Source: Hyphomicrobiales bacterium (GTDB taxonomy: Bacteria; Pseudomonadota; Alphaproteobacteria; Rhizobiales; Rhizobiaceae). Taken from it: DNA of 64,000 nt. The notes beneath the pieces were generated by a model. The model had not been told where the DNA came from. It was given only the letters and a program-made list of their open reading frames with translations, and ran no database searches. Each line of letters opens with the position of its first letter. Position 1 is the first letter of the stretch. The stretch is taken from assembly GCA_900472675.1 (NCBI GenBank), contig UCJA01000026.1:1-64000 (forward strand), in the 5' to 3' direction. This document shows, piece by piece, positions 42,685 to 51,070 of the stretch. A program made the position numbers and the translations under genes.

Positions 42685-45000
42685 TTATCCCCTCGGCGTG
42701 CGCGGCTTGCCGCCGCTTCTGGGTGCCGGACGGCCGCCGGAGGGCTTTCCACCCGATGGCTTGCCGCCGTAGCTCTTGCCGCCACCCGGCTTTCCAGCGA
42801 AGGGCTTGCCGGCGCCGCCGGAAGGCTTGCCGCCGAAGGACTTGCCTGCGGGACGGTCACTGCGCGGCCGGTCGCCAGCGGGACGATCACCCGCGGGGCG
42901 GTCCTGGCGTGCGGGACGCTCGGAGCGATCCCCGGAATAGGGGCGCTGCGGACGATCGCCATCTTCGCGTGGCTTGCGGTCGCCACGCGGAGCGCCGGTG
43001 TAGGGGCGATCACCGGTGGGACGGGCCGGACGATCGTCAGTCGGACGTTCGCCACGAGGCTTATCGCCAAAGCGGGGCTTATCGCCGAAGCTACGCTCGC
43101 CGCGGGGAGCGCCGCTATAGGGGCGGTCACCACCAGCACGGGCGCCGGCCGGACGATCGCCGGTCGGACGGTCGCCACGAGGTTTATCGCCAAAACGAGG
43201 CTTGTCGCCGAAGCTGCGCTCACGGCGTGGCTCTTCCGACGGACGCGGTCCACGGGTGGGACGATCGCCGAACGCAGGCTTGCGGCCGTAATCGGCCTTT
43301 TCCGGCTTGTCGGGCCCATCGGCGCGGATCCAGTCGCGGTCGTCGTCGGCACGTTTGACGACGACGGGACGGTCGTTCAGAGGTGCAGGCTTCTTGAAGA
43401 CCTCGTCTGCCTGTTCGCGCGCATTGGGCCGCTTCGCGTTGGTTTCGAGGGTCGGGCGGGCACCCGGCGCCATCCAGACGTTGGCGGTGCGGCTGGTGCC
43501 CATCGGCGGACGCTTCTTGGGGCGGTCGTCGCTTTCCTGGTCGCGGCTCGGGTAAGGCTTTGAGCCGCCGCGCGGCTTGTCGGCAAAACCACCCCGTTCG
43601 CCCTGCCGGGTATCGACGCGCCCCGGACCACGGTCGCGACGGTCGTCGGACTTGCCGAAGCGCGGTGCTTCGGATCGTCCACCTTCCGACCGGCCACCCT
43701 CGGAACGGGAGCCGGCGGCACGAGGACGCTCGGAGCCGGAGCGTTCGGGACGGCCGCGTTCCGACGGCTGCGGCTTCTGGGCCCAGCCCGAGCGTTCGGC
43801 GCGGGCCGGCTTGTCCTCGTCGTCCTCGCCATCATTGTCGTTATAGATCGGCGCGTCGAAATTCGCCTTGGCATCCTCGATCAGACGCGGGCCGAGCTGG
43901 TCGCGCAGGGTGCGGCCACGCACTTCCTGGACCTCGCCCTCGGGCAGGTCGCCGAGCTGGAAAGGACCGTAGGAGATACGGATCAGGCGGTTGACCTCCA
44001 GGCCAAGCACGCCGAGGACGTTCTTGATCTCGCGGTTTTTGCCTTCACGCAGACCCATGGTGATCCAGACGTTGTGGCCCTGGGTGCGGTCCAGAGTTGC
44101 CTCGATGCTGCCGTAGAGCACGCCGTCGACGGCAATGCCCTCCTTCAGCTTGTCGAGATCCTCCTGCTTGACCTCGCCATAGGCACGCACACGGTAGCGG
44201 CGAAGCCAGCCGGTGGTGGGCAATTCGAGCACGCGCGAGAGGCCGCCGTCGTTGGTGAGCAGCAGCAGGCCTTCGGTGTTGATGTCGAGACGTCCGACCG
44301 ACATGACCCGTGGCAGGCCATCCGGCAGGTTGTCGAATACGGTCGGGCGGCCTTCCGGATCGGAATTGGTGGTGACGAGGCCAGCCGGCTTGTGGAAGAG
44401 CCACAGGCGCGTCCGCTCGATGCCGCGGATCGGTACACCGTCGACCTCGATGTGGTCGCTGAGCGTCACATTGATGACCGGGCTATCCAGGAGGCGGCCA
44501 TTGAGGCTGACGCGGCCTTCCATGATCATGCGCTCGACATCGCGACGCGAGGCAACGCCGACGCGGGCAAGGATCTTGGAGATGCGTTCTGCCTTGCCGT
44601 CGGCTTCCACGGCAGTCGCGGTGGCCGGCGCTGCGCGCGGAGCACGTGCGGGCTTTGCCGGGCTATCGCCGGCGTCGCGGCGCTTGAACTCGCCATCCTG
44701 CCTGGGAGCGCGTTCGCCGGTCGAGCGGTCTTGCGCCTTGAACGGACGCTCCGACTTGCCGGAGGCTCCGTCTCTTGCAGGACCGCGCTTGGCGGCGCCC
44801 GCCTTGAAGCCGGACTTGGCTGCCCCTTCCCTTGGAGCCCCATCCCTGGAACCTGCGGACTTGGGGGCACCGAACTTGGAAGCACCGGCCTTGGAGGGTC
44901 CCGCTTTGGAACCACCCGTCTTGGCGGCGTCCGACTTCGGTTTGATCTCGCGGATGAAGGTCTTGGCTTCTCCGCGCTTCGGCTTGTCTTTGGGGGTCAT
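42685..45000 (-). CDS. RluB/RsuA-type pseudouridine synthase with very long disordered extensions
   Basis: 771 residues, against 240-330 for most RluB/RsuA enzymes. The first 130 residues are Lys/Ala/Gly-rich with repeated KAG/KSG units. An S4 RNA-binding domain (138-187, SKILARVGVASRRDVERMI) and the catalytic domain follow, with Asp239 in VGRLDINTEGLLLLTNDGG as nucleophile. From about 390 to 771 the protein is a low-complexity Arg/Gly/Asp/Pro/Ser tail built of degenerate GDRP, FGDKPR and GAPRGER units. The tail resembles RGG-type RNA-binding extensions and may hold the enzyme on the ribosome. Rhizobial orthologues also have long tails. First gene of the rlu-rsmD-patatin operon. Confidence 0.9.
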   Translation of the reverse strand: MTPKDKPKRGEAKTFIREIKPKSDAAKTGGSKAGPSKAGASKFGAPKSAGSRDGAPREGAAKSGFKAGAAKRGPARDGASGKSERPFKAQDRSTGERAPRQDGEFKRRDAGDSPAKPARAPRAAPATATAVEADGKAERISKILARVGVASRRDVERMIMEGRVSLNGRLLDSPVINVTLSDHIEVDGVPIRGIERTRLWLFHKPAGLVTTNSDPEGRPTVFDNLPDGLPRVMSVGRLDINTEGLLLLTNDGGLSRVLELPTTGWLRRYRVRAYGEVKQEDLDKLKEGIAVDGVLYGSIEATLDRTQGHNVWITMGLREGKNREIKNVLGVLGLEVNRLIRISYGPFQLGDLPEGEVQEVRGRTLRDQLGPRLIEDAKANFDAPIYNDNDGEDDEDKPARAERSGWAQKPQPSERGRPERSGSERPRAAGSRSEGGRSEGGRSEAPRFGKSDDRRDRGPGRVDTRQGERGGFADKPRGGSKPYPSRDQESDDRPKKRPPMGTSRTANVWMAPGARPTLETNAKRPNAREQADEVFKKPAPLNDRPVVVKRADDDRDWIRADGPDKPEKADYGRKPAFGDRPTRGPRPSEEPRRERSFGDKPRFGDKPRGDRPTGDRPAGARAGGDRPYSGAPRGERSFGDKPRFGDKPRGERPTDDRPARPTGDRPYTGAPRGDRKPREDGDRPQRPYSGDRSERPARQDRPAGDRPAGDRPRSDRPAGKSFGGKPSGGAGKPFAGKPGGGKSYGGKPSGGKPSGGRPAPRSGGKPRTPRG
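43028..43221. repeat. Internal 71-bp direct repeats in the pseudouridine synthase tail
   Basis: The stretches 43028-43098 and 43151-43221 are closely similar, with a period of 123 bp, and encode the repeated RPTGDRP / FGDKPRFGDKPRG units. They lie in frame, so expansion or loss would alter tail length without breaking the gene. Confidence 0.7.
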
Positions 45001-45147
45001 TTGTTGTTTGCCTGAAGCGTGATGTCTACGGACGAGGTCCGGACATTCTTGTTCGTGTTGACTTTAAACGGAATTGCGCCTTAGCGGCGTCCAGTTGGAT
45101 GCTTCCTACCAGTTCGCGCGCCCCGGGTTAAGAGGAAATTGCCGGCA

Positions 45148-45621
45148 ATGGCCAAGAGCGAAGGTTTGATGACGGAAGGCTTCATGGCGGCGGCCCTTGC
45201 GGAGGCCCGCCAGGCCGCAGACCGAGACGAGGTGCCGGTCGGCGCCGTGCTGGTGATCGACGGGGCAATCGTTGCCCGCAGCGGAAATCGTACCCGGACC
45301 GACAACGACATTACCGCCCATGCGGAGATTGCCGTGATCCGCCAGGCGGCAGCTATGCTTGGCCAGGAAAGGCTCGCCGGTGCTGATCTCTACGTGACGC
45401 TGGAGCCCTGCACCATGTGTGCTGCGGCCATCTCGTTTGCCCGTATCCGGCGGCTCTATTACGGCGCGGAGGACCCGAAGGGGGGTGCTGTCGAGAGCGG
45501 CGTGCGCTTTTTCGCGCAGCCGACCTGCCATCATGCGCCCGAAGTCTATTCCGGGCTGGCCGAGACGGAAGCGGCGTCGGTGCTGACCGGTTTTTTCCGA
45601 TCGCGACGCGCGCCGCGCTGA
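45148..45621 (+). CDS. tadA: tRNA-specific adenosine deaminase
   Basis: 157 residues. The zinc deaminase motifs are TAHAEIAVI (His58, Glu60) and LEPCTMCAAA (Cys88, Cys91). It converts A34 to inosine in tRNA-Arg(ACG), widening decoding. The ATG at 45148 was chosen, with AGAGGAA at 45131-45137; a TTG at 45139 and an ATG at 45169 are possible. It diverges from the pseudouridine synthase gene across about 150 bp and converges with the lipoprotein gene. The position beside rRNA modification genes is common in alphaproteobacteria. Confidence 0.95.
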   Translation: MAKSEGLMTEGFMAAALAEARQAADRDEVPVGAVLVIDGAIVARSGNRTRTDNDITAHAEIAVIRQAAAMLGQERLAGADLYVTLEPCTMCAAAISFARIRRLYYGAEDPKGGAVESGVRFFAQPTCHHAPEVYSGLAETEAASVLTGFFRSRRAPR

Positions 45622-45633
45622 TTTAGCCTCGCC

Positions 45634-46263
45634 TTACTGGAAGATCTGCCACCAGCTGCTGTCCTTGGAAGCGGCTGCGGCTGCCTTCTTCCGTTCCTTT
45701 TCCTTCTGGGCCTCGGGCGTGCCGAGATCCTCGAGAACCGCTGCGTCTGCCGAGCGATACTGCGTGGGCGGTTCTGCCAGCGTCCGGCGCGGACCATTCG
45801 GGTTGGTGCTTCCGGCGTCAGCCTTGGCCTTGCGGAAGGCTTCCCAACGCTGCGGTTCGGTCAGCTGGCCCGCCTGGCCGTTGCCGGCCAGAAGCGGCGA
45901 GCGGTAACCCGCATTGCCGGAGTTCTCGTCGGCTTCCTGACGCAGACGCGCGCGCGTCTCTTCCGGCGATTCCACCCAGTTCGGGTTGTTTTCGCGGTTG
46001 GCGAGGGATGCCTGCGGCGGCGGCAGATTGCCGGCCTGATCCTTGGCGACCACCAGGGTCGGCCGAGGATTGTATTTCACCGTCTTCTTATCGTTTTTGC
46101 TTCCGCCGATCGCCACGGTGGAGCCCAGGTCGTCGCCAAGCTGCTCCATGGCCGTCTTGTCGGTACCGTAGGTCGGGCTTCCCATGCAGCCGGACAGGGT
46201 CAATGTCGCGGCGAGAACGCCGGCCGCGGCCATGCCGACACGAAACATGTCTGTCGTTTTCAT
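45634..46263 (-). CDS. Putative lipoprotein of unknown function
   Basis: 209 residues. The N-terminus is a lipoprotein signal peptide with lipobox LSGC and lipidated Cys26 (AATLTLSGCMGSP). The mature part is hydrophilic, with a RPTLVVAKDQAGNLPPPQ segment and a C-terminal Lys/Glu/Ala-rich helix ending SSWWQIFQ. No catalytic motif is visible. The start at ATG 46263 begins the signal peptide; the longer frame upstream overlaps the ileS stop. It lies 130 bp downstream of ileS on the same strand and may be read through from it. Confidence 0.8.
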   Translation of the reverse strand: MKTTDMFRVGMAAAGVLAATLTLSGCMGSPTYGTDKTAMEQLGDDLGSTVAIGGSKNDKKTVKYNPRPTLVVAKDQAGNLPPPQASLANRENNPNWVESPEETRARLRQEADENSGNAGYRSPLLAGNGQAGQLTEPQRWEAFRKAKADAGSTNPNGPRRTLAEPPTQYRSADAAVLEDLGTPEAQKEKERKKAAAAASKDSSWWQIFQ

Positions 46264-46393
46264 CGAACCCCTTCCGTGGGCGCCCGTCCTGGCGCCGCAG
46301 AGACTAATGCTCTTCCCTTGCCGGAAATTCCGGCCAATTTCGGGCAGAAATACCGGATGCCGCGCCAAAGCGCAATCATCCGGTAACGCAGCC

Positions 46394-49312
46394 CTAACCA
46401 AGCCGACCGAGAGACGCCAGCTCGTGCAGAGCCGCCGCATCGCGCGCCGAGACATCCGGATAGGCGGGATCGGACCCGACATCCTTCGTGACACGCCACG
46501 AGCGCGCACATTTCATGCCTTCGGCGAGCTTCGGCTCGACGGCGACGCTGGCAACCTCAGACAGGCGGAAGGCCGTTTCCGGACCCTCGCCTTCGACGAT
46601 CGTGACTTCAGAGGTGATGCAGGTCTCCTCGAAATCCTGGCCCACCAGAGCGGCTGCCAGTTCCTTGTCGCTCACATAGACAATCGGGGCTGCTTCCAGC
46701 GAGGAGCCGATGCGCTTGTCCTTGCGCTCGATCTCCAGCGCGCCGGTGACCACCGAGCGCACCTTGCGGATCTTTGCCCACTTCTCGGCGACCGCCTCGT
46801 TCTGCCAACCGGCCGGAATGGCCGGGAACTGTTCCAGATGCACCGAGACGGCATCGGGCTTCAGCGACAGCCAGGCTTCTTCGGTGGTGAAGGGCAGCAT
46901 GGGGGCGAGCCAAGTGACCATGCACTCGAAGATCCTGCGGATGACCGCAAGCGAGGCACGGCGGCGCAGCGACGACGGCGCGTCGCAATAGAGCGCGTCC
47001 TTGCGGATGTCGAAGTAGAAGGCCGAGAGCTCGATATTGGCGAAATCGATGAGCGCGCGGGTGATCTTCTTGAACTCGAAGGCGTCGTAGCCTTCGCGGA
47101 CCATCTTATCGAGCTCGGACAGCCGATGCAGCATCAGCTTTTCGAGTTCCGGCAGCGCCTCATAGGCGATGTCCTCGCCGTCGTCGTGGGCGAGCGTGCC
47201 GAGCATCCAGCGGATGGTGTTGCGCAGCTTGCGGTAAGCGTCGACATTGGTCTGGATGATTGTCTTGCCGAGGCGCTGGTCTTCCCAATAGTCGGTGGTC
47301 ATGACCCAGAGGCGCAGGATATCGGCGCCGGCATCCTTCATGACGTCCTGCGGCGCGACCACGTTGCCGAGCGACTTCGACATCTTCTGGCCCTTCTCAT
47401 CCATGGTGAAACCATGGGTGACGACCGTGTCATAGGGCGCGCGGCCGCGGGTGGCAGCCGATTCCAGAAGCGAGGAGTGGAACCAGCCGCGATGCTGGTC
47501 GGAGCCTTCGAGATAGACGTCGGCCGGCCATTTCAGATCCGGGCGGTCTTCCAGCGTGAAGGTGTGGGTCGAGCCTGAATCGAACCAGACGTCGAGGATG
47601 TCCATGACCTGCGTCCACCTTGTGTGGTCGTGATCATTGCCGAGGAAGCGCTGCTTGGCACCTTCGGCAAACCAGGCGTCGGCGCCTTCGGCATCGAAGG
47701 CTTCCAGGATGCGGGCGTTGACCGCCTCGTCTTTCAGGACCTCGCCACTCTCATCGGCAAAGACGCAGATCGGGACGCCCCAGGCGCGCTGACGGGAGAG
47801 AACCCAGTCCGGGCGCTGCTCGATCATGGCGCGCAGGCGGTTCTGGCCGGCGGCAGGCACGAAGCGGGTGTCGTCGATGGCCTTCAGGGCGCGGTTGCGC
47901 AGCGTTGTACCGTCGGCCAGGTCCTTGTCCATATAGACGAACCACTGCGGCGTATTGCGGAAGATGATCGGCTTCTTCGAGCGCCAGGAATGCGGATACT
48001 GGTGCTTGAGGCGGCCGCGGGCGAACAGCATGCTGCGCTCGATCAGCGCCTTGATGACGCGGTCGTTGGCATCGCCCTTCTTGCCGTTGTCATCCATGAC
48101 GCGAGCGCCCTCAAAACCGGGGGCATCGACGGTGTACATGCCTGCGTCATCGACCGGGAACGGGATGCGCGGATCGATGCCACGGGCTTCCAGGTCGCGG
48201 ACATTGTCCATCCAGGCCTCGAAGTCTTCGCGACCATGCGAGGGCGCCGTGTGCACGAAACCCGTGCCGGCATCGTCGGTGACATGATCACCGGCGAGAA
48301 GCGGGACAGCGAAGGTGTAGCCGAGATCGGCAAGCGGATGAGCAGCCGTCATCGAAGCGAGATCGTCGGCGGAAACCGAGCGAAGGCGCTTGAATGCCAG
48401 CTTTGCCTTGGCAGCGGATTCTTCAGACAGGCTGTCGGCAAATATCAGCTTTTCGCCCGGCTGCGGACCAAAATCATTGGCAGCCTCGGTCACTTCATAG
48501 AGGCCGTAGGCAACCTTCGGCGAATAGGCGATGGCGCGGTTGCCCGGGATCGTCCAGGGCGTGGTCGTCCAGATGACCACATGGGCGTCGGAGAGTTCAG
48601 CCGGACCGCCCGCCACCGGGAACTTCACCCAGATCGTGTCGCTCTCGTAGTCGTGGTATTCGACTTCGGCTTCGGCGAGCGCCGTGCGCTCGACCACCGA
48701 CCACATGATCGGCTTCGAGCCGCGATAGAGCTGGCCGCTCATGGCGATCTTCAAAAGTTCGCCGGCGATGCGGCTTTCCGAATGGAAATTCATCGTCAGG
48801 TAGGGATTGTCGAAATCGCCGACGATACCCAGGCGCTTGAACTCTTCCGCCTGGATCTTGATCCATTTTTCGGCATAGGCGCGGCATTCCTTGCGGAATT
48901 CGATCATCGCGTCCGGCTGCTTCAGGTCAGGCTTGGCCTTGCCCTTGGCGCGGTAGTTCTCTTCCTCGATCTTCCACTCGATCGGCAGGCCGTGGCAATC
49001 CCAGCCGGGAACATAGTTCGAGTCATAGCCGCGCATCTGGAAGGAGCGGGTGATGACGTCCTTGAGGATCTTGTTCAGCGCATGGCCGATGTGGATGTTG
49101 CCGTTGGCATAGGGAGGGCCATCATGCAGCACGAATTTTTCGCGGCCAGCGGCAGAGGCACGCAGCTTTTTGTAGAGGTCCATCTCCCGCCAGCGGGCGA
49201 CCATTTCCGGTTCCTTCTGCGGCAGGCCGGCGCGCATGGGGAATTCGGTTTCCGGCAGGTAGAGGGTCTTGGAGTAGTCGAGCTTTTCAGCAGTCTCGGG
49301 CAGTTCGGTCAT
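46394..49312 (-). CDS. ileS: Isoleucine--tRNA ligase
   Basis: 972 residues. Class I synthetase with the HIGH motif at 74-77 in GNIHIGHALN and the KMSKS motif in DEKGQKMSKSLGN; the editing domain carries WTTTPWTIPGNRAI. It charges tRNA-Ile and hydrolyses Val-tRNA. The C-terminus keeps one cysteine of the zinc-binding region of bacterial IleS (MKCARSW) but not the others, so that finger is lost or altered. ATG 49312 was preferred to a TTG four codons upstream; neither has a strong ribosome-binding site. In many bacteria ribF is directly upstream; here about 3.5 kb lie between. Confidence 0.96.
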   Translation of the reverse strand: MTELPETAEKLDYSKTLYLPETEFPMRAGLPQKEPEMVARWREMDLYKKLRASAAGREKFVLHDGPPYANGNIHIGHALNKILKDVITRSFQMRGYDSNYVPGWDCHGLPIEWKIEEENYRAKGKAKPDLKQPDAMIEFRKECRAYAEKWIKIQAEEFKRLGIVGDFDNPYLTMNFHSESRIAGELLKIAMSGQLYRGSKPIMWSVVERTALAEAEVEYHDYESDTIWVKFPVAGGPAELSDAHVVIWTTTPWTIPGNRAIAYSPKVAYGLYEVTEAANDFGPQPGEKLIFADSLSEESAAKAKLAFKRLRSVSADDLASMTAAHPLADLGYTFAVPLLAGDHVTDDAGTGFVHTAPSHGREDFEAWMDNVRDLEARGIDPRIPFPVDDAGMYTVDAPGFEGARVMDDNGKKGDANDRVIKALIERSMLFARGRLKHQYPHSWRSKKPIIFRNTPQWFVYMDKDLADGTTLRNRALKAIDDTRFVPAAGQNRLRAMIEQRPDWVLSRQRAWGVPICVFADESGEVLKDEAVNARILEAFDAEGADAWFAEGAKQRFLGNDHDHTRWTQVMDILDVWFDSGSTHTFTLEDRPDLKWPADVYLEGSDQHRGWFHSSLLESAATRGRAPYDTVVTHGFTMDEKGQKMSKSLGNVVAPQDVMKDAGADILRLWVMTTDYWEDQRLGKTIIQTNVDAYRKLRNTIRWMLGTLAHDDGEDIAYEALPELEKLMLHRLSELDKMVREGYDAFEFKKITRALIDFANIELSAFYFDIRKDALYCDAPSSLRRRASLAVIRRIFECMVTWLAPMLPFTTEEAWLSLKPDAVSVHLEQFPAIPAGWQNEAVAEKWAKIRKVRSVVTGALEIERKDKRIGSSLEAAPIVYVSDKELAAALVGQDFEETCITSEVTIVEGEGPETAFRLSEVASVAVEPKLAEGMKCARSWRVTKDVGSDPAYPDVSARDAAALHELASLGRLG

Positions 49313-49518
49313 GAGGTCGGACAATCATTGCTGGCGCCACGGACAAGGCGCATGTCGATGGAAATTCGGCGGCGGAGGCGCTGTGGAACGAGCGCCAAGA
49401 ACCCGGACCCTCCGGCCGCCCTTACGGCGCGCGGAAGGCCGGGCCGATAATTCGAATGATCATCTCATCGATGAACGGGGCCAGCCGGAATGTCGTCATG
49501 GAAGCGGTTATTACGGGG

Positions 49519-49540
49519 TTTCGGGACGGAAAGGAAGGGG
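49519..49540. repeat. 22-bp perfect direct repeat, copy 1
   Basis: A purine-rich, non-palindromic sequence that begins TTTCGGGACGGAAAGG and is identical over 22 bases to 50468-50489. It lies just upstream of the -35 of the RES-Xre promoter, 71 bases before the antitoxin start. The rest of the 299-bp gap after ileS (49313-49611) holds no other recognisable feature apart from that promoter. Confidence 0.9.
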
Positions 49541-49554
49541 TGGACTGGCGATGA

Positions 49555-49583
49555 TTGTCGCCGTGGCCAAATGCGCCTATATT
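49555..49583 (+). promoter_or_regulatory. Probable promoter of the RES-Xre toxin-antitoxin operon
   Basis: TTGTCG (49555-49560) and TATATT (49578-49583) are separated by 17 bases, 28 bases before the antitoxin ATG. The sequence CACGTGGCAC (49590-49599), just downstream of the -10, is a possible operator half. Confidence 0.5.
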
Positions 49584-49611
49584 GTTGGGCACGTGGCACG
49601 GAGCGGACAAA

Positions 49612-50022
49612 ATGGCCAAGGCTTTGAACCTCTCAAGGATCGACCCTGCGCAGGCACGCGTCGAAACGGCTGCGGGCGGAGACTTGCTCCAGTTCGACGG
49701 TCGGTCGGTCGAGACGCTGAAAGACCATGGTTTCTCGATGGACGAAATCCATCGTTTCGTGGCGCCTCGTCGCACGCTTGCCCGACGCATCGAAAAAGGC
49801 GAGCCGCTCACGCTTGCGGAAAACGACAGCGCGCAGCGTATTCTCAGGATCAGCGAGCTTGCCGATCGCGTGTTTGGAACGCGCGAAAGAGCACAGGGCT
49901 GGCTTCGCAAGCCGAGTCGCGTGTTGAACGGGGTCGTACCGCTGGATCTGCTCGAATCCGAGACCGGTGCACGTCTTGTCGAAGAAGAGATCCTCAGGAT
50001 CGACCACGGGATCTACATGTGA
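49612..50022 (+). CDS. Xre/MbcA/ParS-type antitoxin
   Basis: 136 residues. The N-terminal half is a helical DNA-binding-like region (VETLKDHGFSMDEIHRFVAP), and the C-terminal half is the DUF2384 toxin-binding domain (LADRVFGTRERAQGWLRKPS, NGVVPLDLLESETGARLVEE). The product should neutralise the RES toxin and repress the operon. The ATG at 49612 begins MAKALNLSRID; the longer frame lacks a ribosome-binding site. Its stop TGA overlaps the GTG start of the toxin gene by three bases. Confidence 0.9.
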   Translation: MAKALNLSRIDPAQARVETAAGGDLLQFDGRSVETLKDHGFSMDEIHRFVAPRRTLARRIEKGEPLTLAENDSAQRILRISELADRVFGTRERAQGWLRKPSRVLNGVVPLDLLESETGARLVEEEILRIDHGIYM

Positions 50023-50459
50023 CCCGCCATCTGTGGCGGATTTCCAACCACCGGGATCTCACGGGGCGCGGTGGCCTTCTGGCGTCCGGTCGATGGCACA
50101 GACGCGGCAATGCCGTCGTCTATTGCTCGGATCATCCATCGACGACCCTGCTCGAGATCCTTGTTCATGCCGATCTTGCCGACCTCCCCGCGCATTACAC
50201 ATTGCTGAAGATCGCCTGCCCCGATTCCATTTCCATTCACCGCATAGACAGCGACAGCTATGACACCAGTGATCTGGAGGTCACGCAGGCACTTGGAACG
50301 GGGCTCCTCCAGGACCGGCAATTCTGTCTTCTTGACGTTCCGAGCATGGTGATGCCGCAAGCTCGCAATGTCCTGATCAACCCGCAGCACCCTGATGCTG
50401 GCAAGATCAGCATCGAGACTGTCTTCCAGTACCCGTTCGACAGCCGCCTGCTGCGGTGA
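50019..50459 (+). CDS. RES domain toxin (NAD+-degrading family)
   Basis: 146 residues, starting at the GTG 50019 inside the antitoxin stop. The RES fold is indicated by the Arg in LWRISN near the N-terminus, GRWHRRGNAVVYCSDHPSTT, the Glu in LLEILVHAD (near residue 46), and the C-terminal DAGKISIETVFQYPFDSRLL. RES toxins such as MbcT deplete NAD+ by phosphorolysis or hydrolysis and arrest growth. The Arg, Glu and Ser that name the family appear to be present, so it is predicted active. Coupled to the Xre antitoxin; the whole module lies between the two 22-bp repeats. Confidence 0.9.
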   Translation: MTRHLWRISNHRDLTGRGGLLASGRWHRRGNAVVYCSDHPSTTLLEILVHADLADLPAHYTLLKIACPDSISIHRIDSDSYDTSDLEVTQALGTGLLQDRQFCLLDVPSMVMPQARNVLINPQHPDAGKISIETVFQYPFDSRLLR

Positions 50460-50467
50460 CCAGAGGA

Positions 50468-50489
50468 TTTCGGGACGGAAAGGAAGGGG
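50468..50489. repeat. 22-bp perfect direct repeat, copy 2
   Basis: Identical to 49519-49540. It starts eight bases after the RES toxin stop and ends 96 bases before the DUF1902 start, so it either closes the RES-Xre cassette or marks the control region of the next module. Confidence 0.9.
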
Positions 50490-50585
50490 CATCTGGCAGC
50501 AAGCGTCGGATCTTTGCATTCCGCTTTCGCCGCAGTATGTCTGCCTGTATGCTGGCTGCGTACAACAGGGCGACAGGTGCAGGCG

Positions 50586-50837
50586 ATGGTGAAACGGACC
50601 TTTTTCGTCAAGGCGCTTTGGGACGATGAAGCGGATGTGTTTTACTCGGATAGCGATATCGAGGGACTTCACATCGAATGTGCCAATCTCGACGAATTCG
50701 AAGAGATCCTGCTCGACTCGGCGGTCGATCTGATCGTTGCCAACCACATCCCCGCGGCCGACCTCGCCTCGACACCCCTTAAGGATCTGATCCCGGCTAT
50801 TCTCTGGCTGCGACCTGAGCCGCGTGCAGCAGCCTGA
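50586..50837 (+). CDS. DUF1902 domain-containing HicB-like antitoxin
   Basis: 83 residues. The first 50 (FFVKALWDDEADVFYSDSDI followed by GLHIECANLDEFEEIL) match DUF1902, a partial-RNase-H-like fold related to HicB antitoxins. There is no C-terminal DNA-binding domain of the usual HicB type. It stands before a HicA-like gene, so the order is antitoxin first, opposite to classical hicAB. Start at ATG 50586. No strong promoter was found between it and the 22-bp repeat upstream (a TTGCAT/TATGTC pair near 50514-50541 is weak). Confidence 0.85.
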   Translation: MVKRTFFVKALWDDEADVFYSDSDIEGLHIECANLDEFEEILLDSAVDLIVANHIPAADLASTPLKDLIPAILWLRPEPRAAA

Positions 50838-51036
50838 GGCGGCAGAGGGCTACTACAAAATCGTCAGCGAGATTTTATCCGGCCTTGGCTATGCGTATCT
50901 GCGCAATGCCAAGGGTTCGCATGAGAAGTGGTATTCCCCGACTGCAAACAAGATGCTGTTGGTTCCGCGCAACCTGCAAAGCCGCCATACGGCCAACGCC
51001 ATTCTGAAAGACGCCGGTCATAAGGGCAAGGTCTAG
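50824..51036 (+). CDS. hicA: HicA-type mRNA interferase toxin
   Basis: 70 residues with the double-stranded-RNA-binding-like fold of HicA: VSEILSGLGYAYLRNAKGSHEKWY with the catalytic His in KGSH, then the LLVPRNLQSRHTANAIL segment close to the usual VPxHxxKxxxxGTL pattern. It should cleave mRNA when not bound by its antitoxin. The GTG start at 50824 overlaps the DUF1902 gene by 14 bases, so translation is coupled. The stop codon lies inside the stem of a perfect hairpin that probably ends the transcript. Confidence 0.85.
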   Translation: MQQPEAAEGYYKIVSEILSGLGYAYLRNAKGSHEKWYSPTANKMLLVPRNLQSRHTANAILKDAGHKGKV

Positions 51037-51064
51037 CTGCGGCCGGACCGACCGCAGCTAGACC
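51030..51064. terminator. Perfect 13-bp hairpin between hicA and mctP
   Basis: GGTCTAGCTGCGG (51030-51042) pairs perfectly with CCGCAGCTAGACC (51052-51064) around a 9-base loop. It includes the hicA stop codon and ends six bases before the mctP stop on the other strand. The T content after the stem is low (CTTTCATC on plus), but the place between convergent genes favours a shared terminator. Confidence 0.65.
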
Positions 51065-51070
51065 CTTTCA

